In this document: positions 9,501 to 18,800 of the stretch, piece after piece
Numbering within the stretch: position 1 is the first letter of the stretch
Layout of the letters: every line of letters begins with the position of its first letter
Assembly: GCA_965262845.1 (NCBI GenBank)
Contig: CBDHFX010000002.1
Span: 62,001 to 126,000, forward strand
Reading direction: 5' to 3'
DNA length: 64,000 nt
Origin: ECT2AJA-044 sp965262845
Lineage (GTDB): Bacteria; Bacteroidota; Bacteroidia; Flavobacteriales; ECT2AJA-044
Notes under the pieces: generated by a model
What the model was told of the DNA's origin: nothing
Seen by the model: the letters and a program-made list of their open reading frames with translations, nothing else
Databases searched by the model: none
Translations under genes and position numbers: made by a program

Positions 9501-12500
9501 GGTTACATCAATGGATCCATCGTTTGCCCCATGGCAGGTGATGCTGCTTGATCCACCGGTAGCAGTAAGTGCTGCAGCGGGCTGGGTGATGTTTGTGGAA
9601 AGGGACTGGGTACAGCCATTGTAATCCGTAACCGTTACCCGGTAGGTTCCGGCTGTCAGGTTACTCAAGGTTGAGGTAGTACCCCCCGTATTCCACAGAT
9701 AACTATACGGAGTAGTGCCACCCGATACGGTCAGACTGGTGGATCCGTCACCCGCTCCCTGACAGCTGATGCTCATTGTCCCACCGGTAACGATCAGGGC
9801 ATCTGGTTCGGTAATGCTTAGTGCAAGGGACTGGGTACAGGCATTGGCATCCGTAACCGTTACCCGGTAGGTTCCGGCTGATAGACCACTCAGGGTTGAG
9901 GTGGTACCCCCTGTGTTCCACAGATAACTATACGGAGTAGTGCCGCCCGACACGGTCAGACTGATGGATCCGTCATTTGCTCCCTGACAGCTGATGCTCG
10001 TTGTCCCACCGGTAACGAGCAGGGCATCTGGTTCGGTAATGCTTAATGCAAGGGACTGGGTACAGCCGGCATTGTCGCTTACCGTTACCCGATAAGTTCC
10101 AGCACTCAGATTGTTGTGTGAAGCACCAGCCGAAAGCCCGTTATTCCACACATAGGTATAGCCAGGTGTGCCGCCCGACACGGTTAGAGTGGTGGATCCG
10201 TCACCCGCTCCCTGACAGCTGATATTCGTTGTCCCACCGGTAACAACCAGGGCATCTGGTTCGGTAATGCTTAGTACAAGGGACTCGGTACAGCCGGCAT
10301 TGTCGCTTACCGTTACCCGGTAGGTTCCGGCTGCCAGGTTACTCAAGGTTGAGGTAGTACCCCCCGTATTCCACAGGTAGCTGTACGGAGTAGTACCGCC
10401 CGATACGGTCAGACTGGTGGATCCGTCACCCGCTCCATAACAGCTGATGTCCGCTGTCCCACCGGTAACAACCAGGGCATCGGGCTCAGTAATGCTTAGT
10501 GCAAGGGACTGGGTACAGCCGGCATTGTCGCTTACCGTTACCCGGTAGGTTCCGGCACTCAGATTGCTGTGTGAAGTACCGGCCGAAAGCCCGTTATTCC
10601 ACACATAGGTATAGCCAGGTGTGCCGCCCGACACGGTCAGACTGGTGGATCCGTCACTGCCACCAGAACAAGAGACGCTGGTAACCCCATGGGTAACAAC
10701 CAGGGCATCGGGCTCAGTAATGCTTAGTGCAAGGGACTGGGTACAGCCGGCATTGTCGCTTACCGTTACCCGGTAGGTTCCGGCTGTCAGGTTACTCAAG
10801 GTTGAGGTAGTACCCCCCGTATTCCACAGATAACTATACGGAGTAGTGCCGCCCGATACGGTTAGACTGGTGGATCCGTCATTTGCTCCCTGACAGCTGA
10901 TGTTCGTTGTCCCACCGGTAACAACCAGGGCATCTGGCTCAGTAATGCTTAGTGCAAAGGACTCGGTACAGCCGGCATTGTCGCTTACCGTTACCCGGTA
11001 GGTTCCGGCTGATAGACCATTCAAGGTTGAGGTAGTACCCCCTGTGTTCCAGAGATAACTGTACGGAGTAGTGCCGCCCGATACGGTTAGACTGGTGGAT
11101 CCGTCACTCGCTCCATAACAGCTGATGTTCGTTGTCCCACCGGTAACAACCAGATCTCCTGGCTCGGTAATGCCTAATGCAAGAGACTGGGTACAGCCGG
11201 CATTATCGCTTACCGTTACCCGATAAGTTCCGGCTGATAGGCCACTCAGGGTTGAGGTGGTACCCCCTGTGTTCCACAGATAACTGTACGGAATAGTGCC
11301 ACCTGATACGGTCAGACTGGTGGATCCGTCACCCGCTCCCTGACAGCTGATATTCGTTGTCCCACCGGTAACAACCAGGGCATCTGGTTCGGTAATGCTT
11401 AGTACAAGGGACTGGGTACATCCGGCATTGTCGCTTATCGTTACCCGATAGGTTCCGGCTGCCAGGTTACTCAAGGTTGAGGTAGTACCCCCCGTATTCC
11501 ACAGGTAGTTGTACGGAGTAGTACCGCCCGATACGGTCAGACTGGTGGATCCGTCATTTGCTCCCTGACAGCTGATATTCGTTGCTCCACCGGTAACGAG
11601 CAGGGCATCGGGCTCAGTAATGCTTAGTGCAAGGGACTGGGTACAGCCGGCATTGTCGCTTACCGTTACCCGGTAGGTTCCGGCTGATAGACCATTCAAG
11701 GTTGAGGTGGTACCCCCTGTGTTCCAGAGATAACTATACGGAGTAGTGCCGCCCGATACGGTTAGACTGGTGGATCCGTCACCCGCTCCCTGACAGCTGA
11801 TGTTCGCTGTCCCACCGGTAACAACCAGGTCTCTTGGCTCGGTAATGCTTAGCGCAAGGGACTGGGTGCAGCCGGCATTGTCGCTTACCGTTACCCGATA
11901 AGTTCCGGCTGTCAGGTTGCTCAGGGTTGAGGTGGTACCTCCCGTGTTCCATGAGTAGCTGTACGGAGAGGTTCCACCCGATACAGTTACATCAATGGCT
12001 CCGTCGCTGCCACCGGAGCAGGATACGTTGGTGACCCCACCGCTGGCAGTAGCAGTAAGTGCTGCAGCGGGCTGGGTAATGTTCACGGAAAGGGACTGGG
12101 TACAGGCATTGGCATCCGTAACCGTTACCCGATACGTTCCGCTCGTTAGATTGCTCAGACTTGAAGTGATGGCCCCTGTGTTCCACAGGTAACTGTAGGC
12201 AGGGGTTCCACCCGATACGCTCACAGTCAGCGCTCCGTCATTACCCCCGAAGCAACTTACGTTGATTATCGAACTTATTGATGCGGTCAACAGGCTTGGT
12301 CCTGTAATGATGTACGAAGAGACTTGCTGACACCCGTCAGCGTCGCTCACCGACACCTGATAGGTTCCTTCACTCAGGTTACCTCGTGAAATAGCGTATG
12401 GAGCGCGGTTTAAGGTACCGGTTGGTCCGTTATCCCACGCGTAGGTATAACCGGGTGCACCGCCGCTAACGGTTAGGGCGATGGAACCATTGCCGAATCC

Positions 12501-15500
12501 ACAGGTAGTAACGTTGGTTGATCCACCGGTAGTGAGCAATGCAACAGGCTGGGTAATGCTCACAGAAAGGGACTGGGTACAGTTATTGACATCCGTTACA
12601 ACAAGGGTGTAGGTACCTGGCTCCAGCGCCGACAGGTCCTGCGTACCCGGATCAATAAAGCCTGCCTGCGGATCCCTGCTCCAGGCGTAGGTATAGGGAG
12701 TGGTGCCGCCCGATACGGTTACATCAATGGATCCGTCGTCTGCTCCATGGCAGGTGATGTCCGTTGCGCCACCGGTAGCGACCAAGGCACCGGGCTGGGT
12801 GATGTTCACGGAAATGGACTGGGTACAGGCATTGGCATCCGTAACCGTTACCCGGTAGGTTCCGGCTGTCAGGTTACTCAGGCTTGAAGTGATGGCCCCT
12901 GTGTTCCACAGATAGCTGTACGGAGAGGTTCCACCCGATACGCTCACAGTCAGCGCTCCGTCATGACCGCCAAAGCAACTGACGTTGGTTACCGAACTCA
13001 TTGATGCGACCAGTAGGCCTGGTCCGGTAATGATATACGAAGAGACTTGCTGACACCCGTTAGCGTCGCTCACCGACACCTGATAGGTTCCTTCACTCAG
13101 GTTACCTCGTGAAATAGCGTATGGAGCGCGGTTTAAGGTACCGGTTGGTCCGTTATCCCACGCGTAGGTATAACCGGGTACACCGCCGCTAATGGTCAGA
13201 TCAATAGATCCATCGTTCGCCCCATGACAGGTAATATCCGTTGCCCCACCGGTAGCAGTAAGTGCTGCACTGGGCTGGGTGATGCTTGTGGAAAGGGACT
13301 GGGTACAGCCGGCATTATCGCTTACCGTTACCTGGTAGGTTCCGGCTGTCAGGTTACTCAGGCTTGAAGTGATGGCCCCCGTATTCCACAGGTAGCTGTA
13401 CGGAGGGGTTCCGCCGCTAATGCTTACACTGATGGAACCATCGCTGACTCCACAGGTAGTAATGTTGATTACTGCGGTATGGACATTCAAACAGGCACCT
13501 ACATAAATATCATCCAGGGCGAGATTACCGAGCCAACCTCCACCACGGATAGCACGGAAACGGATCCGAAGTGCTGTGGAACCGGCAAAGGAGTTCAGGT
13601 CAACTTGTTCCTTAACCCAGGGGTCGGTTTGAGCTGTTTGCGGACCGGGGCCATGTGTTTGGTAAATCGTTTGGAATCCGCTACCCGTATCAGCTTCAAC
13701 AAAGAACGAGTCAATATGGGTACCGTAGAAGTGTTTCCAGAAACGGAGCGTCGGGTTGGTGATACCACTGATGTTGATCAGCGGTGTCCAAATTTCCGCC
13801 TGGTTACCTGCCAGACCAAGATAGCCCACCGTATAGATGTACTGACCTGCTCCCGGCACACCGGTGGTATGGTCAGCGGAAGGACCTGTATTGGAAAAAC
13901 CCGTATTGTCCGTTAGCACCCCCCACTTATAAGCACCAGAGTCGCTCGCAGGAATGGTTTTCCAACAAAAGTCGAAGGTATTGTAAGCGAAGGTCCGCCC
14001 ATCAAAGTCTTCTGTCCATGGAACCGTTACAGCTATACAATATGTACGTGCGCTCGCAGGGCCTCTCCATTCACTGTTCGCTCCGGGAACCGTTGCACAG
14101 GCTTCCCGTACATAGAAGTGATAGTCCGTGCCAGCCGTTACACCGGTTACTGTGAAAGGATGAGTACCTGCCGGCATGATCCCTATTGGTCCGTTCGCTG
14201 AACCCACTGTAGAGTCGGGATGAAACCCGGGTGCTCCGTAGGCCACCTTCCAGGAAGTCCCTGAGCCGGGTACCCAGTCCAGCGTTACGTCAGCTACACC
14301 AGTTGAAACCACCGAAATGGCACTTGGTTTGGGACAGGGTGGCTTTACATCCACGGAAATATCATCCAGGGCCAGATCACCACGCCAACCTCCACCATGG
14401 ATAGCACGGAAGCGGATCTGAAGTGCCGTGGAACCCGCAAAGGCATTCAGGTCCAGTACCTCTTCAATCCATGGGTCGGTCTCAGCTGTTTGCGGACCGT
14501 CGCCTTGTGTCGCGTAAATCGTATGGAACCCACTACCCGTATCGACTTCAACGAAGAACGAGTCAATATCGGCACCGTAAAAATGTTTCCAGAAACGAAG
14601 CGCAGGATTGGTGATGCCACTGATGTCAATCAAGGGTGTCCAAATTTCTGCCGTGTCACCTGCTGAACCATGACTGGCCTCCGTATAGATGTACTTGCCT
14701 GCTCCCACACCTGTTGTGTGGTCAGCAGAAGGACCTGTATTTATAGACCATGTGCTGCCCGTTTCCAACCGCCAGCTGTAAACATAAGGTATACCAATAG
14801 CTGGGATGGTCGGCCAACATTGATCAAAAGTGTTGAGCGGGACAAAGGCGGCACCTTCGAAATCTTCTGACCACGGAGCCGTTACAGTCACACAAGCCGT
14901 TAAAAAGCTAGTGGAGTTCCAGAGCGAGGTGTCGTTTGCACACATGGCGCGAACGTACACAAAGTACTGCGTGTTCGGAGCCAAAGTGTTGGCAGTAAAG
15001 AAAGTGGCCGCTGTCGCTGTACCGGAACCCGTTGGCGTGCCGGCAGACGTAGTGATCACGTACTCATAGCCGTTGGCCGGGTTTGATGTGGAAGCCGTCC
15101 AGCTGATGTTTGCTGAGGTGGTCGTAATACCTGTGGCCGTAATGCCCTGTGGCGGGATACATCCACCCAGGGAGCTGCTGAATACCGCCGTTGTGGTATG
15201 ACCAGTCGAAGTACCGCCGCATGCCGCGTTATCGGTCCAGTGTGCTCGGTACTGACCCGTTATTGGGATTGATACCTGAAACGGTGAAGGGCCATGGGCG
15301 ATCACGTTATTCAGGTCATCGGTCAGGGTCACGTAACCCGGGGTTCCACTAGAATTTCGCGTTACCTCAAAGGTATAGACCCCCGGGAAATTTATCTGAA
15401 CCGCGGAATAATCATCCGTTGTATAGCTACTCGTGGAAATAGTAACAGGGGTGGTTATCGTTTGATCAAGGGTGGTTATCGTTTGCGGCGGAAACTGGAT

Positions 15501-15593
15501 GTTGTTGATACATTGCGCCTCCACTATATTTGGTGTGAACGCAAAAAACACCGATGCTGCCCACAATGAGAGCCATAATAGTAATCTTTTCAT
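6567..15593 (-). CDS. Giant SprB-repeat adhesin 2 with T9SS sorting domain
   Basis: A complete gene of 3,008 aa. The order is: signal peptide (MKRLLLWLSLWAASVFF..., cut near VEAQ); an N-terminal domain to about residue 150; an FN3-like domain; a MAM-like domain (WSEDFEGAAF...DDISVDV); a second FN3; a second MAM-like domain; then about 28 SprB repeats of some 75-85 aa filling 13,480 down to about 6,985. Each SprB repeat has the pattern NxSC-GG-DG...SGGTxPYxYxWNTG...AGTYxVTVxDxNGCTQ, with one Cys near each end. The C-terminus is a T9SS type A sorting domain (INMYPNPATREVFI...RQLVIQK). The family precedent is SprB of Flavobacterium, a cell-surface gliding adhesin. A role in gliding or attachment is inferred. 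Runs of consecutive repeats around 9.7-12.0 kb are very alike, a sign of local duplication. Confidence 0.95.
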   Translation of the reverse strand: MKRLLLWLSLWAASVFFAFTPNIVEAQCINNIQFPPQTITTLDQTITTPVTISTSSYTTDDYSAVQINFPGVYTFEVTRNSSGTPGYVTLTDDLNNVIAHGPSPFQVSIPITGQYRAHWTDNAACGGTSTGHTTTAVFSSSLGGCIPPQGITATGITTTSANISWTASTSNPANGYEYVITTSAGTPTGSGTATAATFFTANTLAPNTQYFVYVRAMCANDTSLWNSTSFLTACVTVTAPWSEDFEGAAFVPLNTFDQCWPTIPAIGIPYVYSWRLETGSTWSINTGPSADHTTGVGAGKYIYTEASHGSAGDTAEIWTPLIDISGITNPALRFWKHFYGADIDSFFVEVDTGSGFHTIYATQGDGPQTAETDPWIEEVLDLNAFAGSTALQIRFRAIHGGGWRGDLALDDISVDVKPPCPKPSAISVVSTGVADVTLDWVPGSGTSWKVAYGAPGFHPDSTVGSANGPIGIMPAGTHPFTVTGVTAGTDYHFYVREACATVPGANSEWRGPASARTYCIAVTVPWTEDFDGRTFAYNTFDFCWKTIPASDSGAYKWGVLTDNTGFSNTGPSADHTTGVPGAGQYIYTVGYLGLAGNQAEIWTPLINISGITNPTLRFWKHFYGTHIDSFFVEADTGSGFQTIYQTHGPGPQTAQTDPWVKEQVDLNSFAGSTALRIRFRAIRGGGWLGNLALDDIYVGACLNVHTAVINITTCGVSDGSISVSISGGTPPYSYLWNTGAITSSLSNLTAGTYQVTVSDNAGCTQSLSTSITQPSAALTATGGATDITCHGANDGSIDLTISGGVPGYTYAWDNGPTGTLNRAPYAISRGNLSEGTYQVSVSDANGCQQVSSYIITGPGLLVASMSSVTNVSCFGGHDGALTVSVSGGTSPYSYLWNTGAITSSLSNLTAGTYRVTVTDANACTQSISVNITQPGALVATGGATDITCHGADDGSIDVTVSGGTTPYTYAWSRDPQAGFIDPGTQDLSALEPGTYTLVVTDVNNCTQSLSVSITQPVALLTTGGSTNVTTCGFGNGSIALTVSGGAPGYTYAWDNGPTGTLNRAPYAISRGNLSEGTYQVSVSDADGCQQVSSYIITGPSLLTASISSIINVSCFGGNDGALTVSVSGGTPAYSYLWNTGAITSSLSNLTSGTYRVTVTDANACTQSLSVNITQPAAALTATASGGVTNVSCSGGSDGAIDVTVSGGTSPYSYSWNTGGTTSTLSNLTAGTYRVTVSDNAGCTQSLALSITEPRDLVVTGGTANISCQGAGDGSTSLTVSGGTTPYSYLWNTGGTTSTLNGLSAGTYRVTVSDNAGCTQSLALSITEPDALLVTGGATNISCQGANDGSTSLTVSGGTTPYNYLWNTGGTTSTLSNLAAGTYRVTISDNAGCTQSLVLSITEPDALVVTGGTTNISCQGAGDGSTSLTVSGGTIPYSYLWNTGGTTSTLSGLSAGTYRVTVSDNAGCTQSLALGITEPGDLVVTGGTTNISCYGASDGSTSLTVSGGTTPYSYLWNTGGTTSTLNGLSAGTYRVTVSDNAGCTESFALSITEPDALVVTGGTTNISCQGANDGSTSLTVSGGTTPYSYLWNTGGTTSTLSNLTAGTYRVTVSDNAGCTQSLALSITEPDALVVTHGVTSVSCSGGSDGSTSLTVSGGTPGYTYVWNNGLSAGTSHSNLSAGTYRVTVSDNAGCTQSLALSITEPDALVVTGGTADISCYGAGDGSTSLTVSGGTTPYSYLWNTGGTTSTLSNLAAGTYRVTVSDNAGCTESLVLSITEPDALVVTGGTTNISCQGAGDGSTTLTVSGGTPGYTYVWNNGLSAGASHNNLSAGTYRVTVSDNAGCTQSLALSITEPDALLVTGGTTSISCQGANDGSISLTVSGGTTPYSYLWNTGGTTSTLSGLSAGTYRVTVTDANACTQSLALSITEPDALIVTGGTMSISCQGAGDGSTSLTVSGGTTPYSYLWNTGGTTSTLSNLTAGTYRVTVTDYNGCTQSLSTNITQPAAALTATGGSSSITCHGANDGSIDVTVSGGTSPYSYSWNTGGTTSTLSGLSAGTYRVTVSDNAGCTQFLSTNITQPAAALAATGGSSSITCHGANDGSIDVTVSGGTTPYTYAWSRNPQAGFTDPGTEDLSGREPGIYTLNVTDDNGCSATLTFTLTEPEALTVSAGSVTNVSCFGGNDGAIALAVSDGTPDYSYLWNTGAITSGLSGLSAGTYRVTVTDANACTQSLSVSITQPGSIVSASSLRNITCHGANDGSIGVTVSGGATPYTYAWSRNPKDGFTDPGTGDLSGLQPGIYTLSFTDNNGCGTWFMFNLTEPEALTVLAGSVTNVSCFGGNDGAIALALSGGTSPYSYSWNTGGTTSALSNLTAGTYQVTVTDANACTQSLPVSITQPVALVATGGATDITCHGANDGSINVAVSGGTTPYTYTWNRNPEDGFTDLGTGRLSGLQPGTYTFNATDKNGCSATLTFVIAEPEALAVSAGSVTHASCSGNDGAIALAVSGGVPSYSYLWSTGGTTSSLSGLTVGTYRVTVTDANACTQSLSVNITQLGVALAATSGVTNVTCHGGSDGSINITVSGGTSPYSYLWNTGGTTSTLSNLTAGPYRVTVTDANGCTDSFSVYITQPDAALDATGRITNVTCHGDNDGSIDVTVSGGTPLYTYAWSSDHPELEVPEPGREDLSELQPGRYTLIVTDDNGCLATLVFYITQPSAALAATGGVTNVACHGGSDGSINTTVSGGTSPYSYLWNTGGTTSTLSNLTAGTYQVTVTDANACTQSLSVSITQPHTLVVSLDSASDVSSPGGRDGVLAVSVSGGTPLYSYLWNTGDSTPGLNNLKAGAYQITVTDANGCQQVFSYNITEPDQPPGLIVPDDNTHNDGTTSTTETDESLPYSNAWEMNGEYTDSAQVILVGVGMEGSDFARRINMYPNPATREVFIDYDFTSEVDLKVTVVNHLGQLVLTTLEPNAISGKLRLDVTDWANGIYNLLFSNGNQSNSRQLVIQK

Positions 15594-15630
15594 GGAATTA
15601 ATGATTTATTTGATTGATGGCAAACCGGCG

Positions 15631-15659
15631 TCAATTTAGTATAGAATTATTACCTGCAA
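15631..15659 (-). promoter_or_regulatory. Putative promoter of adhesin 2 (TTG-N18-TAAATTGA)
   Basis: A TTG at 15659-15657 is 18 nt before TAAATTGA (15638-15631), followed by the conserved CCGGTTTG leader and the start codon about 38 nt later. The stretch TTTTGCAGGTNATAAT around the -33 element is shared with adhesin 3. Confidence 0.5.
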
Positions 15660-15660
15660 A

Positions 15661-15863
15661 AGAAAATGAGACGAATTTAACATTTTTTCTGCTCCTGTAA
15701 GGTTAAACACAACCTGAACTACCGCATCTTAAAAGTGCCATACGCCCCGACTACAAGGACGCTGTATCAGGAGGCTATGAAGTGGAACTCCTTTCCCAGC
15801 GGGCCAAAGCGGCCAATATGACCCATCTGAGACTTGTCTGGTATGTATGACAAGGAACAGTCC
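15661..15863. other. Intergenic DNA between adhesins 2 and 3
   Basis: No convincing complete gene is seen. On the plus strand a 46-codon open stretch without an ATG near its beginning (about 15711-15850) has coding-like composition (RPDYKDAVSGGYEVELLSQR), so it may be the tail of a lost gene. The 3' end of adhesin 3 follows at 15864. Confidence 0.3.
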
Positions 15864-18800
15864 CTACTTTTGGATCACCAGCTTACGGCTGTTGCTTTGG
15901 CTTCCGTTGCTGAAAAACACGCTATAGAGCCCATTGGCCCACTCAGCTGCATCCAGACGCAATTTGCCACTTACCGCATTCAGCTCGCGGGTTGTCAGCA
16001 CCACCTGACCCACATTATTCACCACTGTCACCTCCAGATCCACTTCACTGGTAAAGTCGTAGCCAATGAAGACCTCATCTGCCGTCGGATTCGGGTACAG
16101 GTTGATGTGCCGGGCAAGGTCCGATCCTTCCATACCCACGTCCAATACTTGCGCACTATCAGCATATTCACCATGCATCTCCCATGCATTGCTGTAGGGC
16201 AGGCTTTCACCCGTTTCTATGGTGTTTGTTGCACCGTCATTGTGGGCGTTGTCATCGGGGACAATTGAGCCTGGCGGTGGTGCTGGTTGGGTAATGGTGT
16301 AGGAAAAGGCTTGCTGACAACCATTGGCATCTGTAACCGTTACCTGATAGGTTCCGGCCGTCAGGTTGTTCAGGCCTAGATTGGTGTGCCCCGTGTTCCA
16401 CAGGTAGCTGTACGGAGGGGTTCCGCCTGATACGGTCACCGCCAGTGCACCGTCATTACCGCCGAAAGAACTTACATGGGTTGCAGAGCCTGGCGATACG
16501 GTTAAAAGGGTTAGACCACTAGCAGGAATAGTATAGCTTACAGCAGTGTCACAGGAAATAAAAAAATCAGGAAGATAAGTGACATCAACCTGGGTTATTG
16601 ATACTGTATAGGTTCCAGGTGTCAAATTATCGATCTGCGGAGTGGTTGACCCACCTGGGTCGTTCCACAGATACGAATAGGGCATGGTACCACCACCATT
16701 TACGGTAATACTCAGGTTATTGATCGCACCAACGCTGCCGCAGAGGTTGGTCGTAATGTCGAGCGGTGGCATCACAGATATCGTTACCGTATCTGATGCA
16801 CCGGTGCACCCTTGAGAATCCGTTATGGTTACAGCATACTGGTATCCAATATGTCCTGCAAAACCATCAACCAGATAACCTATAGTATTAGTATTCCATG
16901 TCCACGTAGTTGTTGAGCCATCTGGATTTATTCTGTCCCACGTCTGATCAATATACGTACCGCTTCCTCCACTGATCGTATAATAAATATGTCCATAGTT
17001 ATTGCACCAGAGCACTTGATCAACAACTGTGATATCTATAGTAATCGGGGTCGGTTCGGTAATGGTATAGGAAAAGACCTCTCTACATCCGCTAACATCT
17101 GTTACCGACACCTGATAGGTTCCGGGGCCTAGGTTACTGCGTGACATAGCATATGGAGCGTTGCTTAAGGTACCGGTTAGTCCATTATCCCACACATAGC
17201 TATAACCGGGTATGCCGCCACTAAGGGTCAGGGCAATGAAACCATCGCTGGCTCCACAGGCAGTAATATGGGTTACCCCAGCGGTAGCAGCAAGTGTTCC
17301 ACTGGGCTGGGTGATGCTCACGGAAAGCGTTTGGGTACAGCCATTGACATCCGTAACCGTTACCTGATAAGTTCCAGCTGATAGACCACTCAGGCTTGAA
17401 GTGGTGCCCCCTGTGTTCCACAGGTAGCTGTATGGAGGGGTTCCACCCGAGACAGCCAGGGTCAGCGCCCCGTCGTTACCGCCAAAACAACTTACCTGGG
17501 TTACCGAACTTGCCGATACGGTCAAAGCCCCCGGTTCGGTAATGGTATAGGAAAAGACCTCTCTACATCCGCTAAAATCCGTTACAGACAGGTGGTAAGT
17601 TTCAGCGTCCAGATCATTGCGTGAAATAGCATATGGAGCGTTGCTTAAGGTACCGGTTAGTCCATTATCCCACACATAGCTATAACCGGGTATGCCGCCA
17701 CTAAGGGTCAGGGCAATGAAACCATCGCTGGCTCCACAGGCAGTAATATGGGTTACCCCAGCGGTAGCAGCAAGTGTTGCACTGGGCTGGGTGATGCTCA
17801 CGGAAAGCGTTTGGGTACAGCCATTGACATCCGTAACCGTTACCTGATAGGTTCCAGCTGATAGACCACTCAGGCTTGAAGTGGTGCCCCCTGTGTTCCA
17901 CAGGTAGCTGTATGGAGGGGTTCCACCCGAGACAGCCAGGGTCAGCGTCCCGTCGTTACCGCCAAAACAACTTACCTGGGTTACCGAACTTGCCGATACG
18001 GTCAAAGCCCCCGGTTCGGTAATGGTATAGGAAAAGACCTCTCTACATCCGCTAAGATCTGTTACCGACACCTGATAGGTTCCGGGGCCTAGGTTACTGC
18101 GTGAAATAGCATATGGAGCGTTGCTTAAGGTACCGGTTAGTCCATTATCCCACACATAGCTATAACCGGGTATGCCGCCACTAAGGGTCAGGGCAATGAA
18201 GCCATCGCTGGCTCCACAGGCAGTAATATGGGTTACCCCAGCAGCAGCAGCAAGTGGTGCACTGGGTTGGGTGATGCTTAAGGAAAGGGACTGGTCACAT
18301 CCCGCAGCGTCGCTTACCGTTACCCGATAGTCCCCGGCTGTCAGGTTGGCCAGGGCCTGGGTAGTGGCGCCCGTGTTCCACGAATAGCTGTACGGAGGGG
18401 TTCCACCCGATACAGCCAGGGTTAGCGCTCCGTCGTTACTGCCGAGACAACTTACGTTGGCCACCGAGGCGTTAGCATGCAAACAGGGACCTACGGAAAT
18501 ATCATCCAGGGCCAGAGCACCACGCCAATCTCCACCACGGATTGCACGGAAGCGGATCTGAAGTGCTGTGGAACCGGCAAAGTCGTTCAGACTGAGTACT
18601 TCCTCAACCCAGGGGTTGGTCCGGGCTGTTTGCGGACCGGGACCATGTGTTTCGTAGATCGTTTGGAATCCGCTACCCGTATCGATTTCAACGAAGAACG
18701 AGTCAATATCGGCACCATGGAAGTGCTTCCAGAAACGGAGTGTCGGGTTGGTGATGCCACTGATGTTGATCAACGGCGTCAGAATTGCTGCCGTGTCACC

